Shown piece after piece: positions 1 to 8,580 of a stretch of 64,000 bases of DNA. The notes beneath the pieces were generated by a model. It worked only from the letters and a program-made list of their open reading frames with translations, did no database searches and was not told where the DNA came from. A program made the position numbers and the translations under genes. Numbering within the stretch: position 1 is the first letter of the stretch; every line of letters begins with the position of its first letter. The DNA is from Thereva unica (lineage: Eukaryota > Arthropoda > Insecta > Diptera > Therevidae), in assembly GCA_949987705.1 (NCBI GenBank), contig OX465286.1:16939676-17003675 (forward strand), read 5' to 3'.

Positions 1-1397
1 AAACAAAACCTACTTAGCTTTTTGTTAAAACCATCATTTTTTTTTTTTGCTTAATTGTATCTTCTCCCTGAACAGTGCTACTCGCTTCAAAATAAAGCAC
101 GAAGATTATAAGTTATTCAAATACCAATTATTTTCCCTACCTGCCGGCATCATTCACGTTTGAAATTACTTTCTTCTGGAGAGCTAACGACAGACACAAT
201 GCTCCATGACTTGCCATTGTAATTTTCATTAAACTTTAACTTAGTTAATTCAATCAAATTTGCAAATTCGTAAATTTTCCACAAAACCTCAACTGCCCTC
301 TATTAAGGAAACTGTTGCAATGAATAAAAGTTCTTCAGAACTTCAAAAAAAAAAAAAACAAAAAAAAAAAGTAAACAAATAAGTCTGTGCTGGATTGAAC
401 AAGCCCTATCATGCCCAGCTGTAGGTTTTCAATTTCACCATAAAAACAATATTTACATCATGCTGAAGATTTCCGTTACACCAGAACAACGAATGTGCAC
501 ATTCATGATTTTGGCGTAACGCATTTTGCAATTACTTAATTTTCAGGAGATTCAGAAAAATGAAATTTTGAATTTGTGCAGGCATAAAGTGGAATTTCAC
601 ATTGGCGGTTTTGGCCAATTGTTCTTTAAGAAATTCGGCGCACTGTGAAATGCATAACTCAAAATTGCCAAAAAAGCACATTCATGGTTTTGCCATAGAC
701 CCGACGATATGTATTTTGTGAAAATAAAAAATTGGTTGTAATTGACACATTTTAGTTAATATTTAAAATATAACATTTGTTTGATAGTAGTCTGTAAGAA
801 TTTTTTCTGTAGACGAATAAATAAATAAATAAATATCTATTTAATCCCCCCCCTGAAAATATTTCTTGCTACGCCACTGATAATGCCTACTCCACCTTCG
901 CTTCCTCCTTGGCTACCTGATGAGCTTATTATTGTTTTGGCCGAATGAATGATAATAAACGAAATTTAATTATTAATTACAGATTGAACCGCCACCACAT
1001 TCAGTATTCCCATGCGAACAAGCACCAGAAGTTGTCCGAAAATTATGTGCATCTGAAATACCCGGACGTGCGATACTAAGATTTCATGATATTGACTAAA
1101 TCTTAAAACAACAACAAAACAAAAAACAACAACTTTTATCATAAAAACAAGAGAAAACAAAATTGATTTAATTATATATTATATATTGCAAAGAAAAAAA
1201 AAAAAAAGAAAACATTATTTTATTTAAGAAAAAAGATAAAATTGCAGAAATGTTTTGAAAAAATAAAATTAATTAAGAAAAATGTATTATTTTAAAAATG
1301 GTGTGTATTCTTTAGAAACAAAGAGAAAAAAGGAAATGGAGTAAAAACAAAAAAAAAAAAAATCGAGCCAAAAAATAAAATAGTTTTCATTAAAAAT
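1..1397. other. AT-rich non-coding DNA, no gene seen
   Basis: No supported gene. The stretch holds homopolymer runs (T-run near 38-49; A-runs at 345-371, 1193-1207 and 1349-1362). An AATAAA at 323-328 stands about 17 bases before the A-run at 345, which resembles the 3' end of a retroposed transcript. A short near-direct repeat (gcacattcatg at about 496 and 675) and an AAAT microsatellite near 818-836 are also present. The small minus-strand open frames here are A/T-run translations without any recognisable domain. Confidence 0.6.
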
Positions 1398-1425
1398 TCA
1401 TGCCGATTATACAACTCGCCGGATT
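1398..1425 (+). repeat. Left inverted repeat of the Harbinger-like relic
   Basis: Reverse complement of 2334-2361 with one mismatch. It contains the core cgattatacaactcgccgg. Confidence 0.7.
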
Positions 1426-1942
1426 TACTGCAGCGGGAGAAAATCCGATCCGCATTTGAAAATATTTGCATTATAGAATCCAACGGAATTCTGCATTATC
1501 GATCCGCACTGAAACTGCAATTTCACCACTAGCTGTCAAATTTTCCACGATATTTTCGCCAATCCTTAGAAAAATAAATATCTAAGTGCCAAAAATTAAG
1601 TGTTTTTAGTACGTAATTATGGATACCATTAGGTTTTATTTTAATTTAGACGAGGAGAATAACAGGAAAGAAACTCGGAAAACAATCCGAAATATGTGCT
1701 AAGACATTTTCCAGTTACCAAACGTCCAGTGAGTAAAAATTTTCTGAAATTTGGTTTTGTTTATGTTCATAGTTCCTAAAACCATTGTTGTCATTTATTT
1801 TGAGATTTATAAAAAAAAAAAAAACTTCAGACTAAGCAAAGCCGCTTTTAGTTATGTTTTAAAAGGACTGTGAAAACTAAATTACCACCGGTGGTGGTAA
1901 AATCATCCTCACTAACTCCAGAATTTAAATTGCCAGCGTGTC

Positions 1943-2022
1943 GTAAGATTTTTAGCAGAAGTCAGATACCATAACGGTGTCGGTCAGGATCATTTTGCAT
2001 GGCACAACCAACAGTATCGGTT
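1943..2022 (+). pseudogene. Harbinger transposase N-terminal fragment, frameshifted
   Basis: Bases 1943-1996 translate to a segment containing VRFLAE and NGVGQDHF. After a frame change, 1999-2022 gives MAQPTVS. In PIF/Harbinger transposases these two blocks (RFLAxGSYQxxVG and AQPTVS) are consecutive in the helix-turn-helix region. The change of frame between them and stops on either side show that the gene is broken. An ATG at 1620 opens a short frame of about 28 codons that could be the original N-terminus, but it is not recognisable. Family assignment is from motif memory, not from a search. Confidence 0.5.
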
Positions 2023-2333
2023 CGTTGTTTGTTTTCTGTAAAAAAAAATTATTTTTGAACATATTTTGTTTATAATTAATAGTATAATTAAATTAAAAAC
2101 ATTTAAACTCACATTTTATTAGTCTTCATGGCAAATGAAAACTAAACCGAAATTTTTCACATACGCAGTAGCCGATTTGTAATGTGACAATTTTTGTATG
2201 GAATGCGTTTCACGAGCGGGGATTCTATAATAACAATTTTTCACACTGTATTACCGTCATTCGGTCATTTTTCATTCGGCGTATTCTATAATACACCAAA
2301 ACGTCAAATCTAAATAAAATTCCCTCCGCGGTT

Positions 2334-2361
2334 AATCCGGCGAGTTGTATAATCGGCGTGA
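2334..2361 (-). repeat. Right inverted repeat of the Harbinger-like relic
   Basis: Pairs with 1398-1425 over 28 bp with one mismatch. A related motif, cggcgtattctataatac, lies just inside at about 2277, which suggests subterminal repeats. Confidence 0.7.
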
Positions 2362-3488
2362 TTATATTAAATATATACCTACCAAAAAAAAAAAAAAAAA
2401 AACAAATATTATGTAAACTGGCTATGTTTAAAAAATACGTAAATACGTAGAGAAAAGTATTCTTTAGTGATAAAACAAATTCAATGTTCATTTATAAATA
2501 AAAATGAATATAAAATAAAAAAAATAACAAAAGAAAGTAAAAGTTACCAATTGTAAAAATTCAAATATACACACAAAAAAAACCCAAAACTAAACGTCAA
2601 CATTTCTGAGATGGACTAAAACCAAAAAAAAAAAAATTAACAAGAATTATGTGTTAAAATTATTAAAAATTAAGCTAAAGAAAAAAAAACACTATTCATT
2701 TCTTTTTTAGTATGTAAAGGAAAAACTCCTACTGATATGAACAAAGAAAATACAATTTTTTTACAATTACAATTTTTTCATTATTATTATTATTATTACT
2801 TCTTCACTATATTAATATTATTACTTTTTAAACTTCATAACTAATTTACGTTTTCATTTTCTTAAAGTAATTTCACAACACAAGAGAAAATTAGTAAACA
2901 CAAATTAAACAAATAATAATGAAATAATTTCGTGTAGATTTTTAAGTTTTTATTGTGATATTTTAAGAATTCGTTTTGTTAAGTAAAAAAAAAAAAAACA
3001 AAAAAAAACAAAAAATAAAAAAGAAACAATTAAAATTAATATAATCAAAGTAATAAAAGGTGTGTTGGATTTTTTTTATTTTTATTTCTTTAGTAATATT
3101 AAATCAACAGCTAATTTGCGCCTTCGACTCCAATCGAGGACGTGCCGCAGGACCTCGTAACTAACATTTTTAGCCAAAATGGGAATTTTGTTGCTTTCAA
3201 TTCAGACACTGTGCCGTCTCCTATGTAATCTTATAGCCTACTTCAATCATCGATACATTTCCCGCCTTTGGCAAAAACAATAGCACGTTAATGACAAAAC
3301 TGAAATTTCAGTAGCAGTAGCTCGTAACTGGCAGTTTGCCTATTTGTATTTGTGTTGTGCGGTCATATCAAATGAAAATTGGTAATAATTTCAAAAGGTA
3401 AGTAAATATTGTTTTTGTTCCAATTTGTTGTTTTGTCCAACTCTTCACTGTTATGTTACTTTATTAATTTTTTTATATTTACGTAAAT
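2362..3488. other. AT-rich non-coding DNA
   Basis: No gene seen. It is made largely of A-runs and short microsatellites, including an (ATT)n run near 2780-2799 and long A-runs at 2383-2401, 2621-2635 and 2984-2998. From about 3100 the composition becomes less biased, but I recognise nothing. Confidence 0.6.
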
Positions 3489-3618
3489 TTGGAATTTCTG
3501 GACCAAATCAAGTGCGCTGAACTCGGGGGAGCGAGCCCTTTCCAACGATACCCCATTCATTAAGATCCCAGCACTTTCGTGAAATCGACCAAAAATATCC
3601 CAAGGGGTACCCCTTTGA
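3489..3618 (+). repeat. Isolated 130-bp fragment of the 299/311-bp satellite
   Basis: This piece matches the satellite array perfectly, for example around 25379-25503, from ttggaatttctgg to ggggtacccctttga. It includes the 12-bp insertion typical of the 311-bp monomer class. It sits in unrelated AT-rich DNA about 9 kb left of the array and in the same orientation as the main array. It is a truncated monomer, not a tandem copy, and no target duplication is visible. Its lack of divergence implies a recent escape from, or exchange with, the array. Confidence 0.9.
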
Positions 3619-3839
3619 TTTGTTCGCCGGTCCGGAGTCCCCTTTCATGATATTGTTCTTTTTGTTGTTGCTTTTCCGATGAAATTTGGATTCCTTTCAT
3701 ATAATTTTTAGTGATATGTGCGTTTTTTTATAATTTGGTATTCGGCCGCATAATGTGGGTTAACCCACAAAGAAATTTTAGGGGTGGCGGTGACATTTAA
3801 AATACATGGAACAACATTTGCGCTGGCATAAACCTCAGG

Positions 3840-3844
3840 CGGCG
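3840..3844 (+). other. Target-site duplication CGGCG, left
   Basis: Identical to 6038-6042 on the other side of the element, and directly adjacent to the first base of the inverted repeat. Confidence 0.8.
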
Positions 3845-3879
3845 CACAGTGGTCTGAAATCCCCAAAACCTGGACAAAA
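3845..3879 (+). repeat. Left terminal inverted repeat, Transib-like
   Basis: Starts CACAGTGGTCTG and is an exact reverse complement of 6003-6037. After a 12-base spacer the heptamer is followed by a CAAAACC string, which loosely resembles the nonamer of a recombination signal. Confidence 0.85.
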
Positions 3880-3913
3880 TTAATTTACTACCGTAAGAAA
3901 AATTATTTTTTTA

Positions 3914-4445
3914 TGAAAATCGGTATATGGGGGTTTTCGGGGTCGCTGAGTAAGAATCCGTTATCAGATTTTCAAAAAACAAAATGGCGGATCCAATATG
4001 GCGACTAACTTTATGAAAAATTAAGCAGATTTGATGAAAACCGGTATAAGGGGGTTTTCGCGGTCGCTGAGTAAGAATCCGTTATCAGATTTTCAAAAAA
4101 CAAAATGGCGGATCCAATATGGCGACCAGCTTTATGAAAATTTAAGCAAATTTGATAAAAATTGGTATATGGGGGTTTTAAGGGTCATTGAGTAAGAATC
4201 CGTTATCAGATTTTGAAAAAAAAAAATGGCGCATCCAATATGGCGACCCACTTTGTTCATATTTAATTGAATTGAATGAAATTATGCAATAATGGCTGTT
4301 CGGAGTAGCTAATTATTAATCCGTCATTAGATTTTTACTAAACAAAATAGTGGATCCAATATGGCGGCCAATTTTTTTTGAATTAAATGAAAATCTGTAA
4401 TAAGGGCGTTTTGTAGTTGCTCAGTAATAATTTTTAACGAAAAGG
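3914..4445 (+). repeat. Five-copy 121-bp tandem repeat
   Basis: Copies begin at about 3914, 4035, 4156, 4277 and 4388. The first three are highly similar (tgaaaa..ggtata..ggggtttt..gagtaagaatccgttatcagatttt); the last two are diverged and the fifth is truncated. Each of the first four ends with a doublet of the type atggcggatccaatatggcg, degenerate in the fourth. The spacing is regular at 121 bp. The repeat lies wholly inside the Transib-like element. Confidence 0.85.
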
Positions 4446-4689
4446 TACTAGAATTGTTATGAAAATAAACTTTTTTTATTTAATTTAACAGTTATTAAAT
4501 TAATTTTAGATGCAAACTTTTTTTCAAATTCAAATACATTAGGCTTTATTTGTTGCAAAGATTTGTTATAAATACTTTGTTATAAAGATGAAAAAAAGTT
4601 AATATATAGCGCCTCAATAGGACGTTCAAAACTATGTATACGTGGAGCAAATATGTAGTATATCGTGGATTTTTCTATTTCTTGTTGAG

Positions 4690-5525
4690 GGGTGGCTTTG
4701 CCGGCAGTGCGACCTATTTATTTGGTCTATTGTGCCATCCCCGTCTTTAAAAACCCTCACGGTTAAGGCTTCTAATATAGCCTAAAACTGATTTAGGATT
4801 TCTGTCCCAAATGTCCCTAGGGGTAGGGAAGTCCCGATGGAGGAGGCCCAATCTCTTCCTCGCTGTAGCCCTCACAGTCGCACTGCAAGCGCTCCGCAGC
4901 TTCGGGAGCTGCTCCGCAGAACCGACAGCTACAATCAGCCACCATACCTATTTTGTTTAGACGGTAGTTAAGCGAACAGTGGCTCGTCAAGAGCTCTATT
5001 ATTATTTTTAGCTCCCACCTGTTGAGATGTAAAAGTTTTCCCGCTTTAGCTTTATCGATTTGGATGAATCTTTTAGCTTGACGAGCACCCTGGGTGTTTG
5101 TCCAGCTATGAAGAAACAGCTGGTCGATTTTTGATGGCCGTTCTAACGTGGTAGCTTGCTAAGCTACAGAAAGGTTCCGGACCGATAGGTGATGAGTTTG
5201 CGCCAGGCTGTCGGCAATTTCAATACCAATGTGACCTTCGTGGCCCAGAATCCTTATCAGCGTGACACTGTTGTTCCTGATTAAGAATTTCGGAGATCGG
5301 AGACAATCCAGGACAGTCTTTGATGACACCCTGTGAGATGTAATGGCCAGCAATGCAGCTTGACTGTCCGAGAAAATAACAATGTTAGAGCTATTTGGAG
5401 CTCTATTAAGACTCTATACAAGTCTGAGCACACACCTGGATGGCAAGTATTTCGGCCTGAAACACAGTGGGGGTAGTGCCCAGAGCCATGGATATTTTGC
5501 TCTATCGTGGATAGAACGACATGGA
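4690..5525 (-). pseudogene. Decayed non-LTR retrotransposon (RNase H / C-terminal) fragment
   Basis: Read on the minus strand, about 5495-5415 gives a stretch with VFQAEILAIQ. After a frame change, about 5382-5159 contains FSDSQAALLAI and later GHEGHIGIEIADSLA. These are the E, D and H/D catalytic blocks of a LINE RNase H domain. Further on, about 4960-4850 encodes CSCRFCGAAPEAAERLQCDC, the cysteine motif that follows RNase H in I/LOA-like elements. Stops and at least two frame changes interrupt it. Endonuclease and reverse transcriptase parts are absent, so it is a 5'-truncated or captured piece nested in the Transib-like element. The exact clade cannot be fixed by eye. Confidence 0.7.
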
Positions 5526-6002
5526 GCAAGCAGGAGCAGCTGATTTTTTTATATGTTTTGCAGAGATGATTAATAAACAGTTACATGCGTATTACATAGT
5601 GGAAGTCGATGGAAGTTTGTACTTAGCCATCAATTTATAAGCCGAATCGTTAATCAAATCACCACAATTTACTACATATTTGATCATAAATAAACAATAC
5701 AAATATTTATTTATGTTCATTTCAATAACACAGTATAATTGTACTTACTCTTAAGAGAAGAAACCTTTTTACAGAAAAGGAAACGGGCAAACGTACTGCA
5801 ATCTACACGCAAAAACGTAACACGTGCTTTTGCTCCGAGAAAACGTGCTGCGTGTAGCGTGCTCGACACTCACTTTCCAAATGGAATACAAAAGAGGTTT
5901 CGAGCATCTGCCTCTTGCCAAGGGCCTTGAAATACTCCAGGAGGGCCACTATACCTAACCCACGCGAAAAAAGTACCTAAATAAAAACTTTCGTTTTGGT
6001 AC

Positions 6003-6037
6003 TTTTGTCCAGGTTTTGGGGATTTCAGACCACTGTG
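6003..6037 (-). repeat. Right terminal inverted repeat, Transib-like
   Basis: Exact reverse complement of 3845-3879. It ends CACTGTG on the plus strand, followed at once by the CGGCG duplication. Confidence 0.85.
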
Positions 6038-6042
6038 CGGCG
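6038..6042 (+). other. Target-site duplication CGGCG, right
   Basis: Same five bases as 3840-3844. Together they show that the element inserted as a unit into an unoccupied site. Confidence 0.8.
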
Positions 6043-6610
6043 CGGAGAAATTAAATCTCTGGGGACTTCTGCCGCAGCCCGCCACATGTTGAAAATTGAG
6101 TTTTGAGCAGAACCTTCTATGAGCGAGCCCCACTGTGCGCCGTCGTCACCGTCGCCTGGCAAGTCGTTTGTTCATTTATTCGGTCGAATACCGAACATTA
6201 AAAAAGTGGCCGAAAAGCAGCCAAATATTTGTGGCATCTTTATAAACAATACCAAATTGATAATAAATTATCTTAGAAAAATAATTTATCATCTACTAAG
6301 TAATTAATTCAAAAATTAGCTCGTTACAAACAAAACAAAATTAATTCAGCAATATTCTTCAAGACATAATGCTCAAAAGAGTGGCTTTCGTGGATACTGG
6401 GATGCTAGGGTGTTTATTATTTTTAAATACATATTATTTTTAAATAATACTTCATTCGAGTATTAGTTGATTATATTACTGTTTTTAGTTAAATTAATTT
6501 TTTATATCTAGTAAGCATTGGAGTGGCCACTTTCGGAGTTGAAATTTTTGAAGTGTTAACTTCTTTAGGCGCGTTTGGCACTTTTTCGCTTGGGGTAAAA
6601 CAAAGAATTC

Positions 6611-6718
6611 GCGACACGCGCACTTTGTTGCTACACCCGTTTCTGGACACTTGCTGCAATGATGGCGACACGCGCACTTTGTTGTTCACTCGTTTCTGGG
6701 CACTTGTGCCTATGCAGC
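6611..6718 (+). repeat. 54-bp direct repeat, two copies
   Basis: gcgacacgcgcactttgttg starts at 6611 and again at 6665, and both copies continue with a similar cgtttctgg..cacttg stretch. It lies in the presumed intron upstream of the SELENBP-like exon. Confidence 0.75.
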
Positions 6719-6832
6719 TGGCTAGAGCATGGAAACTTTTGGTTGAGCTCCACTTACAAACAGCAGCGTATAATTATATGTGTGCGAGGCAAAATAGCCC
6801 GCGCTTGGTGGGAGGGAATGGGTTTGAATGTT

Positions 6833-6944
6833 GCAATGCAGAAGCTGCTCTTAGCATTCGTTTTATATTCTCGCAATGCAGAAGCAGCTCTCAAAATCCA
6901 TGGCATATTCTCGCACCCATTCATTTCATATTTTCGCAATGCAG
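6833..6944 (+). repeat. 40-bp repeat that duplicates a splice-acceptor-like motif
   Basis: gcaatgcagaagc occurs at 6833 and 6873 and gcaatgcagacgc at 6936. Each has a pyrimidine-rich lead (ttttatattctc, ggcatattctc, catattttc). The third copy directly precedes the coding exon, so the repeat multiplies a potential 3' splice site. Confidence 0.65.
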
Positions 6945-7300
6945 ACGCCGGCGTCGGTTAGAAGGTGGGCCGCAAATGCTACAGCTTTCGTTGGATGGCA
7001 AACGTTTATATGTATCATCGTCGCTATTTTCACCATGGGATAAACAGGTTTGCTACAACAACAATCATCAACACAAAATAATATTAATGGAATATTCTTT
7101 TACAATAGTTTTATCCTAAAATGGTAAAGGCCGGTGGAACAATTGTACAAATCGATTGCGATACCGTAAATGGTGGAATGAAATTGAATGAGAGCTTTTT
7201 GGTTGACTATGCAAATGAACCAAATGGACCAACGTTACCGCATGAAATGCGTTATCCAGGTGGAGATTGTACTTCTGATATTTGGCTAGCGCAGCAATAA
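6945..7300 (+). CDS. Selenium-binding protein 1 / methanethiol oxidase, C-terminal exons
   Basis: Two exons, 6945-7047 and 7109-7300, join across a 61-bp intron to encode about 98 residues ending in TAA at 7298. The first contains [18 protein letters not shown] and SPWDKQ. The second opens with [10 protein letters not shown] and contains FLVDY and [15 protein letters not shown]. This matches the C-terminus of the SELENBP1 family, cytosolic copper-dependent methanethiol oxidases. The reading frame is intact and the exon joint falls in the conserved WDKQ-FYP. The 6945 start is inferred from a gcaatgcag acceptor; the same frame happens to stay open further upstream through repeats. N-terminal exons are not visible in 1-6900, so either they lie left of the window behind a transposon-filled intron or this is a partial copy. 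Confidence 0.8.
7048..7108 (+). other. 61-bp intron in the SELENBP-like gene
   Basis: Donor CAG|GTTTGC and acceptor TACAATAG. Removing it restores a family-conserved reading frame across the junction, while reading through it would meet TAG at 7106. The donor is weaker than consensus, as GTTTGC lacks AAGT. Confidence 0.8.
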
Positions 7301-7336
7301 TTCTTATTTGGTTGTTTGTCATTCCTTCTTTTTTTA

Positions 7337-7342
7337 AATAAA
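7337..7342 (+). other. Polyadenylation signal of the SELENBP-like gene
   Basis: AATAAA stands 37 bases after the TAA stop at 7298-7300, followed by a GT-containing stretch. This fits a short 3' UTR. Confidence 0.6.
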
Positions 7343-7515
7343 CACATTGTAGTGTATTGAATTTGTAAATTTGTCTACGACTAGATATAAGCTTCGTAAA
7401 CGTGAGTAGTGTGGAGATCACACAAAAGAGCATAACTCCCCTTGGAATTTTTTGGAAACTCACCTTTTGGTAAATCTAGGTAGTGTGCAGAAATATATCC
7501 TTAGAAAGTTCCCCA

Positions 7516-7689
7516 TAAGCCAAGTGACATGTGGCACATTAATAAATATTTCACTCGCGATTCACAATTACACCAGGATTACTATATTTGTTGATTTCTT
7601 GATTGTTGATTGAAAATTGTTTACATTATTAATATATTGTTGAGTGCAGGTTTCGCTTGAGAGTCTGTTAGTTCATGTCACTTGGCTTA
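7516..7689. repeat. Inverted repeat hairpin, possible small MITE
   Basis: taagccaagtgacatg (7516-7531) is repeated as its exact reverse complement at 7674-7689, with a 142-bp spacer. The similarity extends outward with a one-base gap (ccccataagcc against ccctaagcc). No target duplication is evident. Confidence 0.6.
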
Positions 7690-7903
7690 GGGCTGCTTGC
7701 TGTATGTTTTCTTCGGTCGCTTTATCTAATCTAGATTTCCCGAGCTCGACTCAAACTTCACGGATAACTCCCGTACAGGAAAGAGTATCCCGGTACCGTA
7801 CACGACGGTCTAGCACAAAATACAGCGTGTCGAATTTCATTTGCTATAAGCTAAAATTAATCCGCCAATCGAAAAGATTCAAACCCGAAACAAACTTTGG
7901 TCA

Positions 7904-7959
7904 ATTGTAGATTGTTGATTGGAGATTGTTGATTGAAGATTGTTGATTGTAGATTCTTG
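7904..7959 (+). repeat. 14-bp minisatellite, four copies
   Basis: Four consecutive units of attg(t/g/a)agatt(g/c)ttg at 7904, 7918, 7932 and 7946. Related gattgttgatt words also occur at 7590-7616. Confidence 0.85.
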
Positions 7960-8487
7960 AATGATGGGGGGGTTATTGGACGGGAAAGGAAGTAGCTTGA
8001 AGAAAATCTGTAAGCGGAATCATAACAAAAGCAAAAAATTTTATATATATATATAACAAAAAAATAATGTCTAATCGGGTCGTTTTGTTTTGCCACTTTA
8101 ATTTCTTCATTTTGTTGATGCTTTTTTACGTTTTCACCTTTGATTCTTTCATATCATTGTTTAAATTGTTGTTCGTTTTCTATTTATATAGTTTAATTTA
8201 TTAAAGATAATGTTAAGTAGTTAAATAAATTTTATGTAAAAAAGTAAAAAGGGTGGGTAGACACAGAAATCCTAAAAATCGAATCTAAAAACAACGACGA
8301 AAGTGATATGGATCTATAATTAACCTCAATAAATAAGCTAAACCCTAGGTAATACAAGACACAACAAGATGAGCCAATATTGTTCAAGGGAGGGTCTGAG
8401 TGTGCCATAAACAGAGTAAAACAATTCGCTTTAAACTGTTCAATATTGGCTAGTGTTATTTAAGTCACTTAAAAATTAAGGCGGGCT
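7960..8487. other. Non-coding DNA
   Basis: No gene seen. It holds a short TA run near 8043-8055 and a weak inverted pair agccaatattg / caatattggct at about 8373 and 8441. Confidence 0.5.
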
Positions 8488-8580
8488 CCCAATGCATCCG
8501 CTCCGTTAAAATTCAAAGTTTGCTTTAGAACTTATATGGCAGTGAGGAAAGGTGGTTTCAATCGAAGCGGATGCATTGGG
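8488..8580. repeat. 93-bp inverted-repeat hairpin
   Basis: cccaatgcatccgct (8488-8502) is the exact reverse complement of 8566-8580. Imperfect pairing continues outward. It could be a very small MITE. Confidence 0.6.

Larger units (their letters stand above)
1398..2361. mobile_element. PIF/Harbinger-like DNA transposon relic
   Basis: A 28-bp inverted repeat with one mismatch (1398-1425 against 2334-2361, core cgattatacaactcgccgg) brackets 964 bp. The similarity weakens but continues for about 20 bp inward. Inside, 1943-2022 encodes a short stretch that resembles the DNA-binding N-terminal part of Harbinger (HARBI1-type) transposases. The catalytic DDE domain is absent, so this is an internally deleted, non-autonomous or dead copy. 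I could not find the expected 3-bp target duplication, so the exact ends and the family are inferred. Confidence 0.5.
3845..6037. mobile_element. Transib-like DNA transposon, non-autonomous
   Basis: A perfect 35-bp terminal inverted repeat (3845-3879 and 6003-6037) begins with CACAGTG. Both ends are flanked directly by the same 5 bp, CGGCG (3840-3844 and 6038-6042). A 5-bp GC-rich duplication next to a CACWRTG terminus is the signature of the Transib superfamily, the relatives of RAG1. The 2193-bp interior has no transposase. It holds five copies of a 121-bp repeat (3914-4445) and a decayed LINE RNase H fragment (about 4690-5525, minus strand). A copy of this kind would need a transposase supplied from elsewhere in the genome. 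Confidence 0.8.
5526..6610. other. Non-coding DNA around the Transib right end
   Basis: No supported gene. It holds the inner right part of the Transib-like element and, at 6131-6142, a second CACTGTG followed by CGCCG that looks like another Transib-type terminus. Beyond 6180 the DNA is AT-rich. The overlapping short open frames on both strands have no recognisable content. Confidence 0.5.

Noticed and set aside
345..371. A-run after AATAAA as proof of a retroposed gene
   Set aside because: No coding or known element sequence precedes it and A-runs are common throughout this flank, so it is only mentioned.
6523..7119. 198-codon open frame taken as a whole gene
   Set aside because: Only its last part (from about 6945 to 7047) resembles a protein family. 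The upstream part is tandem repeat, and the downstream tail reads into an intron.
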